This document shows, piece by piece, positions 1 to 10,859 of a stretch of 64,000 nt of DNA. How positions within the stretch are numbered: the stretch's first letter is position 1; each line of letters opens with the position of its first letter. The position numbers and the translations under genes are program-made. Origin of the DNA: Tetracentron sinense (Eukaryota > Streptophyta > Magnoliopsida > Trochodendrales > Trochodendraceae); assembly GCA_015143295.1 (NCBI GenBank), contig CM026560.1, forward strand, positions 8,930,501 through 8,994,500. The letters are read 5' to 3'. The notes below the pieces were generated by a model. That model ran no database searches and was not told where the DNA came from. It saw nothing but the letters and a program-made list of their open reading frames with translations.

Positions 1-253
1 CAGCGAGTATGAAGTCCCTACTATATCACCATGGAGAACTCCAAAGGTATTCCATCAGTGTTTTCAAATGTAAAATCATGGCATAAAAGACTAGTAAAAT
101 CACAAAGCACTACTGCTAGTGAGGTTATATTATACCTTGAAATGAAGTTTTACACTTATTGTAGGAAAGAACAAGCTGAGGAAGCTTTGGTTTAAATAAG
201 CTTGAAAAAATTGGTTTTTTGAACAACCACTTCCTCAAGAACACGCACAAAAA
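1..253. other. Unassigned left flank
   Basis: AT-rich sequence with no convincing reading frame, splice signals or element ends. It directly precedes the assembly gap. I see nothing here that I can name. Confidence 0.5.
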
Positions 254-353
254 NNNNNNNNNNNNNNNNNNNNNNNNNNNNNNNNNNNNNNNNNNNNNNN
301 NNNNNNNNNNNNNNNNNNNNNNNNNNNNNNNNNNNNNNNNNNNNNNNNNNNNN
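254..353. other. Assembly gap (100 N)
   Basis: Exactly 100 consecutive N. This round number is the usual placeholder for a gap of unknown size. It abuts the CCACTA microsatellite, so the true repeat may be longer than shown. Confidence 0.98.
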
Positions 354-1951
354 CCACCCCTACAATCCCCACTACCACCCAACACTACCATCACACTACC
401 ACCACCCTACCATCAGACCATCAAACATACTATCACCTACCAACCTATCATACCGATCAATTACCCCACAAAATCTAATACCCACCAACATAGCACCACA
501 CCGACCACCCCACAACCCACTACCAACAATCCACCACCAATTCATCAACACTACACAACCACAATACCATCACTGCCTACACCACTGACCATCACCCACT
601 ACACCAACCTACCATACTACCATCCCTACCAACGACCTAGACCACCACACTACAATCACCCTACCCCCCACACTACAATAACAATACCAGCATCCACAGA
701 ACCACCACCACCACCTCCCCTAAAACACTACGACCCCACTACACACCACAACACTACCCACCACCACTACTTAACTGCCAACCATCATTACATCCACCTA
801 CCCACCAACATCTACTACCCACCCCCAAAAACCCCCCCCCCCCAATACCACCACCCCTACCACCATCCACCAGCACTACCATCACTACCATCACCACTAC
901 CACCACCACTACCATCACTTGCCTACCACCACTAGCATCACCACTACCACCACCCCCACCATCACTACCATCTCCTACCCACAACCACTACCACCACCAC
1001 TACCATCACCTACCCACCACCACTTCCATCACCACTACCACCTCCACTACCATCACTACAACAACCACTACCACCACCCACCACCACTACCACCACCACT
1101 ACCATCACCTACCCACCACCACTCCCATCACCACTACCACCTCCCACTACCATCACTACCACAACCACTACCACCACCACCCACCACATCCTCCACCACT
1201 ACCATCACCTACCTAGCACCACTACCACTACCACTACCACCACCCACCACCACTTCCACCACCACCAGAACCATCACCTAGACACCACGACTACTACCCA
1301 GCACCACTACCACCTCCACTGCCACCACCACCATCACCTACCCACCACCTCTACCATCACCACTACCACCACCCCCACTACCACCACCCACCACCACTAC
1401 CATCACCACTACCACCACCACTACCACCACCGACCACCACTACCATCACTACCTCCACCACTACCACCACCACTACCACCATCCACTACAGTCACCACTA
1501 CAATTACCACTACTACCACCACAACCACCACCCACCACCTTTACTACTACCCACTACCACCACCACTACCACCACCACTACATTCACCTACCCAGCACCA
1601 CTACCATCACCACTACCACCACCACTACCACTACCACCACCACTACCATCACCTACCCACCACCACTACCACCACCCTCCACCACTACCACCACCCACTA
1701 TTACCACCACCCTCACCTACCCACCGTGACTTCTACCCACCACCACCACCATCACCACTACGAACACCACTACCATCACCTACCCACCAGCACTACGATC
1801 ACCTCTACGACCACCCGCCACCACTACCACTACCACTACCATCACCACTGCCACCACCACTACATTCACCTACCCACCACTACTACCACCACCACCACCA
1901 CTACCACTACCACCACTACCATCATCTACTCAGCACCACTACCATCAGCAC
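354..1951. repeat. G-poor CCACTA/CCATCA-type microsatellite, left part
   Basis: Imperfect short-period repeat of CCA, CTA and TCA triplets (units such as CCACCACTACCATCACC). The plus strand has almost no G. All three frames are open over long stretches, giving false His/Thr/Pro/Tyr-rich ORFs on the plus strand and Gly/Val-rich ORFs on the minus strand. These have no start context or domain and are not called as genes. The G-rich complement has many closely spaced GG pairs (GGTGGTAGTGGTGG). The array continues at 4251 after the solo LTR. Confidence 0.95.
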
Positions 1952-2349
1952 TGTCGCGACCCAAAACCCACCCTAGGAGTTAGAGTGAACTTTGGACGAC
2001 TAATCATGACTTGCTTGACAACCAACCTGCAAAACCCACAGAGCATATACCATAGAAGACAATATAGCGGAACATAACTATAAAACACAGTGGAAGTCTA
2101 ACCAAACCTCTATGAATATACATGCTCAAATCCAAGTTATACAAAAGTAACCAAAAGAAAGTGCGGACAGGCCCGCCAAAATACATGAAAGTATATCTCT
2201 CATCTCACCCACAGCTATTCACTCAGAATCTACAACCACCTAATGGTAACCCTCTACGGGAGGTTCCTCCAAAGGCTCCTCGACGTACTCCTCCTCCACC
2301 CAAGGGCTCGGAGCACAGATATCAAATGGAGCAGCTGCTCCGCCATCAC

Positions 2350-3527
2350 CTGCCGACATAAGAAGTACGGCTGAGCATGGAATACTCAGCGGGTACTAAG
2401 CACTAACCAACAGTCATAGCGTACAGATAGCATACATAAAGCAGGAATAATTCTTATAAGTTAGAAGGAAACAATTCATAGCATATAAAGCAGGAGTAAT
2501 TCATATCATGACAATAAAGTAAAGGAGTATATAATCATGCTTGAATTCATAAAAGCCGATAAAACCCTTGAAAACACCGTGCACTTGACTTGACTGAAAA
2601 CACCATTTCCTTGCTTGAAAACTTGTCATGTTTGTCTTATCTTATCGTATCATGCATGTCATGCCATGTCTTGTCATGCTTGCTTGGAAAAGTAAACTAC
2701 TTGTGAGGGAAGGGAGACCCTTCTTCCTAAATGCCCATGCTTGTCATGCCATGTCATGCTTGCTTGTATCATGCTTGGAAGAGTAAACTACTTGTGAGGG
2801 AAGGGAGACCCTTCTTCCTAAATGCTCATGTCATGTCCTTTCACTTGTGAGATGTTCTTGTGAGATGTACTTGCGAGGGAAGGGAGGCCCTTCTTATGTG
2901 ATGTATGCACTTGTGAGGGAAGGGAGACCCTTCTTATGAAAATGCATGATTGTCTTGTCCTTGCCAAAAGCGAGGTAAAACATATCGTACGATATGCCCC
3001 ACCTCTAAATCCCATTCTTGAAAACCTCGGTAAATCATGTCATGTATGCGTGCTCGTGAGGTCGTGTGCATACTTGCATTTGGAATTAAATATGGCATTT
3101 GAGTAATTCGTAACACATAACATCAATGATTTGGGCAATTTAATATTGATATCATTTAGGGAAAGCGAACAATCACACTATCATAACCCTAGCAATTTTC
3201 ATAAACCTTAAACATGCATTTTCTTAATTTATCATTCATTTTATTCACCTTGGCATTTCATCAAACATGGTACATTCATTATTCATTAACCCTACAACAT
3301 GCTTTTCTAGGTGGGTTATACTCACATCACACTTGTATGTTTATTATTAGTACAATGCCCTTCCCCATTCATTCATTACATCATCCACACGGCATCCATT
3401 CGCCAACATCCCTCTCCATTTACCATACATACCACCCATCTCATAATATATATATATATATGAAGGAAAACAAGAAGAAATAAGGAAAGGAGAGGCTATA
3501 ACTAGGAGGGTAGTAAAAAGCACCGAC
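2350..3527 (-). other. Candidate leader intron inside solo LTR L1
   Basis: On the minus strand a donor CAAG|GTCGGTGC starts at 3527 and an acceptor GTCGGCAG|GTGATGG ends at 2350. The interior holds the palindrome CATATCGTACGATATG (2981-2996) and the stem-loop repeats (2700-2935). Reading across the junction in phase 1 continues a frame into a short ORF containing PFDIC and PWVEEEY. Splicing is inferred from conservation across LTR copies and has not been shown. Confidence 0.5.
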
Positions 3528-3854
3528 CTTGACAAATGGGGGAAGAAATCCTCCACCAAACACACGTGAGTTGCTGCCCTAGCTTGAGGAGAGTGCCCCA
3601 CACGAGCTCCACGAATGCTTGAACCGAAATCTTGAAGAAATCGGGCTTGAGGTTGATCTAGGGTTTCAAAACCCTTTGATTTCTCTCCAAAATGGAAACC
3701 TAGGTTTTGGAAAACCTTCTCCTTTCTCTCTAATCTCCCAAATCTCCTAAGGGTTGAGAATGAGCCCTAAAGGCTCGGGCAATCCTATATAAGAAAGGGT
3801 ATAACACCCGAATGCCGAAAATGCCCTTAGTGAAAATTCTGTAAAACGCGAGGG

Positions 3855-4038
3855 CCGAGCGATCGGTGTTAATGACCGATCGATCGGTTGCCTACCGATC
3901 GATCGGTTTCATAACCGAGCGATCGGTTGAAATTTCACTCTCTGGAAAATTTCCCCATAGTAAAATCTCGACCAGTCGATAGCCTCCGAGCGATCGGTTT
4001 TGGACCGATCGATCGCTCCATGGACCGAGCGATCGGTG
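3855..4038. repeat. U3 palindrome array (ACCGATCG-type), L1
   Basis: About seven copies of ACCGATCGATCGGT or the variant ACCGAGCGATCGGT, separated by short spacers. The array includes the spacer with TCTCTGGAAAATTT (3940-3965). It lies just upstream of the minus-strand TATA-like box, so it is in U3. Confidence 0.85.
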
Positions 4039-4250
4039 GTCTGCAGGTCCAAACTGTTTTGGCCATAACTTTTGACTCGTTCGTCCGATTTTGACGATTC
4101 AACTTGCGTTGGGTTCGTCTTTCGAAAACGCACATTTCTGACGTTTCGGAATTTTTGATTTCTCCCTTATTTATTAATTAGACTACAAAAATGGCCAATT
4201 AGCTACGAAGGTGCTATTCATTAAGGATGAAAAAAGTCCGGGGTGCTACA

Positions 4251-4735
4251 AGCACTACCCCCACCACTACCACCACTACCCCCACCACCCTCACCTACCC
4301 ACCACGACTACTACCCACCAACATCACCACGACAACCACCACTACCATCACCTACCTACTACCACTACCATCACCACTATCCACCACCCACCACCACTAC
4401 CACCACCACTACCACCCACGACACCTACCCCCAACCACTACCACCACCACTACCATCACCTACCCACCCCCACTACCCACCACGACACCTAACCACCACC
4501 ACTACCAGCACCCACTACCACCACCACTACCATCCCCTACCCACCACCACTACCCACCACGACACCTACCCACCACCACTACCACCACCCACTACCACAA
4601 CCACCACCACCGCCCACCACCACTACCATCACCTACCCACCATGACTACTACCCACAACCACTACCCACCACCACCACCACACACTACTACCACCATTAC
4701 CACCACTAGCATACACCACCAGCACCATGATATAT
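4251..4735. repeat. G-poor CCACTA/CCATCA-type microsatellite, right part
   Basis: Continuation of the microsatellite at 354-1951, separated from it only by the solo LTR and its target duplication. The two parts were one array before that insertion. The long His/Pro/Thr-rich frames here are a by-product of the triplet composition. Confidence 0.93.
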
Positions 4736-4779
4736 AATAGATTTGAAATTATAATTAAAATATTTTAAACTTAACATCT

Positions 4780-6300
4780 ACCTCCGGAGTCGCATGTGGT
4801 GCTGTAGAAGGCTGATTTGCACCCTGTTGTGAAAAAATTGGGTAAATCCTCATGGATGAATATCTAAATATTAAAATGTAATAATTAATTTTTCTTATGT
4901 TACAGACGTGTTTCGCCATGTAATCATGCATAAAACGCTCCAAGGACTCCACACGCATCTAATTCTCTGCCAACAGCTGGTCTTTCTCTGCGTTTGACTC
5001 CTCAAGAACTTTGATCCTCTCGGCAGTCTGAGGATTAGGGTGAGAGGCACCGGAGGGACCCGTAGATCATGATACCCATAACTGGGTGGGGATCGGGCCT
5101 AACCCAAGTCCACGGATACGTCCAACTCTCTCAGGCCCCATGACCTGAGCGTATATATCATCTCTGCCCGTGGTATCCTATGAGGACTCCGTTGCCTGCT
5201 CCTTCAACTCCTTCATCTGGCGCTGCAAACAATTGGAGACAGTTGATATTTGGTAGGTAAAAGGGAAAACTGTAAGATTTTCAAATAAGTAAATGTGCAT
5301 ACAATATTCTCTCCCGCCTCTGCCGAAACTGGTGTGCCATCCTTGCATTGGTGCGTGATGATGTAGACCTCTGCACGAGCTGGGGGCATCTGAGTGGGGC
5401 TCGCAGCTCACTATGACTATCACAATAATAATTAAAATTTAGTCAATACAATACAAATAAATTACAAAAATATATTTTAACAAATCCAACTGAACATACC
5501 ACCTCTTGTCTGACCCTAGCAAAGCTCTTCGTGCCGCTCGTATGGGGGACCTTCTGTTTCGAGTGATTTATTTTATTTGTTCACTTCGTTTCTGCGAAAA
5601 ATTTAAATTATGGTTAATTAAGAGAATTGAAGCACAATTTATCAGAGTTACCTATTAGAATAATGAAAAACAAAATATACATACTTGGCCCTTCTCGGAG
5701 AACCAAAAAGCTACCAATGTAGGCCACTTGGTGGCCACCTCATCTGCCGGGCACGCAGCAAGTAGCTGCTCCGGCGTAGCCCCAGGGGTGACGTTCTCTC
5801 GGTGCTGCTTCACCTTCCAATCTCGGTATTTATGCCCGAGGGAAGCGAGAAGTAATTTCTTAGTGAATGGTTCGATATCAAATTTTACCTGAAACACGAT
5901 TTCATATGATTAAACCACGAGAAAATAGTAAACAAAAAGATATGTATTTAAAAACTAAATATTAACCCAATTTTAGATTTTTTTGATTCTTACCCGAACC
6001 AACTCCAAAGCTCGTTGTTTCTGCTCCTTATCGATGTGAAGCCAACTGGGCACATCGAGCCTAAACAAATGCCCATCCTGGGCAAGATTACCGAGGTAAT
6101 CAACCAACATCTTCGTAGCTTTTCTACAAGCTACGCATACTCGTCGATCAATACCCTCTGTTTCACCCCGGGAGGGAGTCTATGTAGGGCAAGACTCCTG
6201 TTCTTGCCCTGACCCCTCCTAATAGGTCCTGGAGGGGGAGGGGGAGAGGGAGGGGGCAATGCTGCACTAGATACCAGGGGTGGAGGTCTCCCCCCTGCGA
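4780..6300 (-). pseudogene. CACTA second gene, Transposase_24 (Ptta/En/Spm) type, broken
   Basis: Pieces of a multi-exon gene read leftwards. A Pro-rich N-terminus and LPPGVKQRVLIDEYA lie at about 6130-6290. LDVPSWLHIDKEQKQRALEL lies at about 6000-6070 and ends at a donor GTAAGA (5994). After an acceptor TTTCAG the next exon (5690-5891) encodes KFDIEPFTKKLLLASLGHKY and a WPTLVAFWFSEKGQ end. Further exons encode KQKVPHTSGTKSFARVRQEV (about 5510-5570), RAEVYIITHQCKDGTPVSAE (about 5310-5390) and the tail IYAQVMGPERVGR (about 5090-5160). These follow the domain order of the Transposase_24 family, the accessory DNA-binding partner of TNP2 in CACTA transposition. At least one stop and one frame change (near 6130) interrupt it, so it is unlikely to be functional. 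Confidence 0.8.
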
Positions 6301-6384
6301 CTGTGTAGGGTCCATCTATAAAATAAATAACTCAGAACAAATATTTCATAACTGCAAAGTTTACACATAAAAGTGTATGAATTT

Positions 6385-6930
6385 ATTCACTAACATGAAC
6401 ATAAACAACATTTCATAGTGTATGGATTACTTCACTAACATGAAAATAAACAACTTAGATCATATTTTTCATAAGTACATAGCTTAAACACATAAAAGTG
6501 TATGGATTTCTTCACTAACATGAACATAAACAACATTTCATTGTGTATGGATTAGTTCACTAACATGAAAATAAACAACTCAGAGCAGATTTTTCATAAG
6601 TACATAGTTTAAACACATAAAAGTATATGAATTTCTTCACTAACATGAACATAAACAACATTTCATAGTGTATGGATTAGTTCACTAACATGAAAATAAA
6701 CAACTCAGAGCAGATTTACATAAGTACATAGTTTAAACACATAAAAGTACATGGATTTCTTCACTAACATGAACATAAACAACATTTATTAGTGTATGGA
6801 TTACTTCACTAACATGAAAATAAACAAATCAGAGCGGATTTTTCATAAGTACATAGGTTAAACACATAAAATTCTATGGATTTCTTCACTAACATGAACA
6901 TAAACAACCCAGAGCATATTTATCATACAC
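6385..6930. repeat. 124-125 bp tandem repeat, about 4.5 copies
   Basis: CACTAACATGAACATAAACA recurs at 6389, 6513, 6638, 6762 and 6887, a period of 124-125 bp. Each unit is itself two diverged half-units, each starting CACTAACATGAA. The repeat is AT-rich, lies between the two CACTA genes, and contains no ORF. Confidence 0.9.
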
Positions 6931-7066
6931 CGAGAACAATAAACACAAAAAAGTCTATAGATTGAGATCACTAACATGAAAATAATATATTGAAGGTCAA
7001 ATTCTCATTCATTTACACGGTAGCAACTAATTACATCATAATTTTACATGGTAGCAACTAATTACA

Positions 7067-10000
7067 TCATTCAACTTCATCGTTATAGTCTGAATTCTCA
7101 ACTTCATCATCACTTGATTCGGTAGAAGATGCCTGTTGTAGTAGTTCAAGGGGTGCATCAACAGTTGCTCCAGTAATCCCTACTCTCACCCAACTGGCAC
7201 CTTCATTATCATCAGGTGAGGTGTCATCCAACTATTGGTCGTTGAATGGCTCGTTCTCCCTAAATGCGTAATCGTCCGTAAGAAATTCTTCATTCATGTC
7301 AAATAAGTCTCTTGGTTTAGTCTTGATGACGACATGCCAATCTTCTTCCATTGGATCTTCGACATAAAATACCTGCTCAGCTTGAGATGCCATAACATAA
7401 GGTTCACTCGTCACCAAGTGTGCTGGGAGCAAACGTGTGAAGTTCACGAGTTTAAACCCAAATGCATCTGTCTTTATTCCTCTACCTTGTGTCTTCACAT
7501 CAACCCAATCGCACTTAAATAATAAAAATTTTAACCTTTCAGAATACGTCACCTCAACTATGTCTATTAAGCGACCATAGTAGGTGATATTTGTGACAAT
7601 AGGGGTTCTATCCTTGGAAGTTGCATACCGTGTAGTCGTTGCTGTGACCACAACACCACTATTTTGACTCTTACGTCCACGCTCCCTAAGTGTTGTAAAA
7701 AACCTATATCCATTTATGACGTATCTCGTAAACCTTGTTGCGGCTTTTCGTGGACCGTATGAGAGCCATGTAATCTTGTCAGATACCAGGTTGCCTGAAT
7801 CACGCAGTAGTTGAACCTATTTGAAGGCCAAGATGTAATTAATTCAAATCGCAAACATTAATGATAGGATGGGAACAAATGTGTCCAGTTAAGAAAATAT
7901 AACTTACATAACCCCTAAACCATGAGCTAAATTGTTCGTTGTGCTTTTTTTGGAGTATGTGGGGAGCTGACCTAATAATTTTTAGATTGGTCATCCTCAG
8001 TTCATTCATGTGCTAACTGTAAGGAACCATTCGATGTCAAGTAGTGCTCAAATCTCCTTTGTTAAGTTAAAACCGAGAGTTTCAACAAAAGATAATAGAG
8101 GAAAGCCTTCATAATATTTGTCTTACTCTCGATATGTTGTGATTTCGTCAGAGTTGAATAACACATAACGTTGTATCTGCTACCATTCAATTCACTTAGA
8201 GCGAATGGCTGTGAAGCCCCTATTGGAGTCTCATTGTCATTTCTCACCAGCCTGTTCAATCTCGATTCCACATCATTTAGGTACCTTGAGCTAAATGTCA
8301 AGCATTCTTCTACCAAGTATCCTTCTGCAATGCTACCCTCAGGTCGAGCTCGATTGTGGACATAAGTTTTCAGTGTATATAGATACCTATGCGAATTAAA
8401 TTTAGGTAAGACAAAAAAACAATTATAATACGAAAATTCAACATTTGATAAATTATAATTGATGACATATCTTTCATTGGGATACATCCACCGGTATTGG
8501 ATAGGTCAACCTAGCCTTGCCTCTGTGGCCAAGTATATAGGCAAGTGCACCATAACATCAAAGAATGCCGACGGGAAAATTCTCTCTAAATGACAAAGCG
8601 TAAGCATAATTTTCTCCTCTAACCATCTCAAATCCTCGACCTGAACGACTTTAGAACATATTGTCAGAAAGAAGTTTCTTAATTCAATTAGGACTGAACT
8701 TACATTCTTCGGTAATGCCTTCCTCAGCCAATGGTAGGAATTGTTGCATTATAATATGAGAGTTGTGGCTCTTCAGTCCACAAATTTTACGCTCTTTCAC
8801 ATTAACATGTCTTGCAAAATTTGAGGACTAACCATCTGGAACCTTCACACTTTTTAGAACCTTGCAAAACAACTCTTTCTCATTCTTATCCATCAAAAAG
8901 CATGTAGGGGGCAGATAAACTTTGCTTCTGCCAGACTGGAACTCAGGGTTAAGTGTACGCCTCACGCCCATATTAACCAAGTCAAGTCGAGCTTTTAATC
9001 CATCCTTAGATTTTCCTTCCAAACCTAACAAAGTCCCGAGCATATTATCGCAAACATTTTTTTTTATATGCATTACATCAAGGTTGTGTCTCAACAAATT
9101 GTGCTCCCAATATGGTAACTTGAAGAATATACTAGTCTTCTTCCAATTATAGGGCGTATCTTCATGGCCCGTTTGCCTTGGTAGTTTTTACCCAGCCTAC
9201 TTCCCTAGGGAGAATATACTACCCTCTAACTGACACAACACATCAGACCCAGACATTATAGTTGGAGCACATCTGAACTCAGAATTTCCATCGAAAGAGT
9301 TTCTATTTTTCCAGTTGCTGTGATCCACCGTTAAGAAACGACGGTGCCCAATGTAGCAATGCTTTCTACTTTTAGATAGATATAAGTGGCAAGTGTCTTT
9401 GTGGCGTGAAGGGCATACCAACTTCCCTTTTGTGCTCCAACCTGACAATATGGCATACCCTGGGAAGTCACTAATGGTCCAGAGCAATGCCGGCACGCAT
9501 TATAAATGTCTTCTTTTTCGACGCATCATAAATTGGTAACTCATTCATCCACAAGTCCTTCAACTCTTCGACTAGAGGCCTCATGTACACATCAATGGCA
9601 TTTCTTGGCCTGGAGGGATCAGGAATAAGCAAGGACAGAATGAAATTAGGTTGCTTCATGCACAACCATGGCGGTGAGTTGTAGGGAATAAGAACCACAG
9701 GCCATGTGCTGTGAGTAATATTCATCGTCCTAAACGGGTTGAAGCCATCACTCGCCAACCCAAGCCTGACATTTCAAGCATTTGAAGCGAAAAAATGATA
9801 CTTGTTCAAATTTTCCCACGTCGGTGAGTTTGCAGGATGCCTTAACCTCTCATCCCTAGTTCGCCCCTCGTCATGCCATCTCATTTCAGAAGCAGTCTTG
9901 GACGACATGAATAACCTTTGAAACCTGGGTCTCAACGGGAAGTGACACGCAAAATCTTCGCTGGAGTTTTCTTCTTGCATTCCTCTTCACCATTCTTTGT

Positions 10001-10809
10001 CTTCCATCTTGATTCACCACAAATATCACATATTGTCTTCTTTGTAGACTCTTTCCAGTAAAGCTTGCAATCATTGGGACATGCATCAATTTTATCATAG
10101 TTAAGCCCCAAGTCTGACATCACCTTTTTCGTTTGAAAATAAGTATTTGGTAGTGTTGAGCCATCGAGGAGTATCTCCCTCAACAACTCAAGCAACATGG
10201 TGAATGACTTATTGCTCCATCCACTAAGACACTTAATGTGATATAATCTTACAATGATAGACAACTTCGTGTGATTTTTACATGTTGGATACAAAGGTTG
10301 TCCTGCATCCCTTATCAATTGAAAAAATTTATCAGATTCAGGATTGGGATCCTGACTACCAGTACCCTCATCTTCGTTTGGAACTCCGAACACATCGTGC
10401 ACCATCTCTTCCATCTCATTTTGTCTATCTAACCTACAAACGTCAGGATTTTGAGACACTTGGGTAATTGGTCGGTGCTGTAATATGTCATCCCCATGAT
10501 GATACCAAATTTTATAATTCAAGTCAAATCCATCACAGATCATATGCTCATACACTGAAACCTTATCTTGATAAAGGACATTGTTGCAGTTGGGACACAG
10601 ACACTTTATACCACCGGTGTTATTGGTCGCTCCACGAGCTATCCCAAATTTTATGAACTCTTTCACCCCTTTTATATATTCCTTTGAAACCCTATTTAAT
10701 ACAAAAAATACAGTCACAATTGCTTAGATACTAACACTTTATCATACGACGCTGCTTACAAAATTATGAACAGAAGGTACCTTAACATTTCAATCCAACT
10801 CCTATCCAT
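7067..10809 (-). pseudogene. TNP2-type CACTA transposase
   Basis: This is the transposase that binds element ends and catalyses cut-and-paste transposition. The start is the ATG at 10809, giving MDRSWIEML, the classic opening of the transposase-associated domain. A short intron (10692-10780, GT-AG) then leads to the main exon. Domains in order are: the transposase-associated zinc domain (CPNCNN about 10600), Transposase_21 (FQRLFMSSKTASEMRWH about 9900; LASDGFNPF about 9750; WPVVLIPYNSPPWLCMKQP about 9680; SGWSTKGKLVCP about 9430; LLRHNLDVMHIKKNVCDNML-like motif about 9090), DUF4218 (NRARPEGSIAEGYLVEECLT about 8300) and DUF4216 (7232-7651). The acidic tail ends at the stop at 7067. A frameshift near 9960 and in-frame stops at about 9770, 9490, 8826 and 7232 make it a pseudogene, but the domain order is complete. 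Confidence 0.9.
10692..10780 (-). other. First intron of the TNP2 transposase gene
   Basis: On the minus strand the donor is TTAAG|GTACCT and the acceptor is TTAAATAG|GG. Removing 89 bp joins the 29-nt start exon to the main exon in frame and places MDRSWIEML directly ahead of VSKEYIKG, the expected family order. Confidence 0.75.
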
Positions 10810-10859
10810 GATACCACCGAAAATATTTGTAAGTCCTTCATTTACTACTCTGAGAAATA

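Larger units (their letters stand above)
1952..4250 (-). mobile_element. Solo LTR, Ty3/gypsy chromovirus-like family (L1)
   Basis: A 2299-bp LTR in minus orientation (on the plus strand it begins TGTCGCGACC and ends GGGTGCTACA). It is flanked by a perfect 5-bp duplication AGCAC (1947-1951 and 4251-4255), with microsatellite on both sides. No internal region remains, so this is a solo LTR left by LTR-LTR recombination. On the minus strand it contains in order: the block TTTTGACTCGTTCGTCCG (about 4065), the palindrome array (3855-4038), a TATA-like box (about 3786-3792), a candidate leader intron (2350-3527) with AAGGGTCTCCCTTCCCT stem-loop repeats, and the terminal CCTAGGGTGGGTTTTGGG. It is closely related to the LTRs at 13829, 27643 and 35143. 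Confidence 0.93.

Noticed and set aside
104-118. CACTACTGCTAGTG near the left edge as a CACTA terminus
   Set aside because: Contains CACTA and TAGTG only as a short local palindrome; no subterminal repeats and no partner terminus were found.
219-1983. Long His/Thr/Pro-rich ORFs in the microsatellite (both strands)
   Set aside because: They follow from a triplet-like repeat without G, are open in several frames at once, and lack starts, domains or codon signal. The same holds for 4211-4737.
5178-5423. Minus-strand ORF of 81 codons
   Set aside because: Wrong frame of the Transposase_24 gene. The neighbouring frame reads RAEVYIITHQCKDGTPVSAE, which fits the family.
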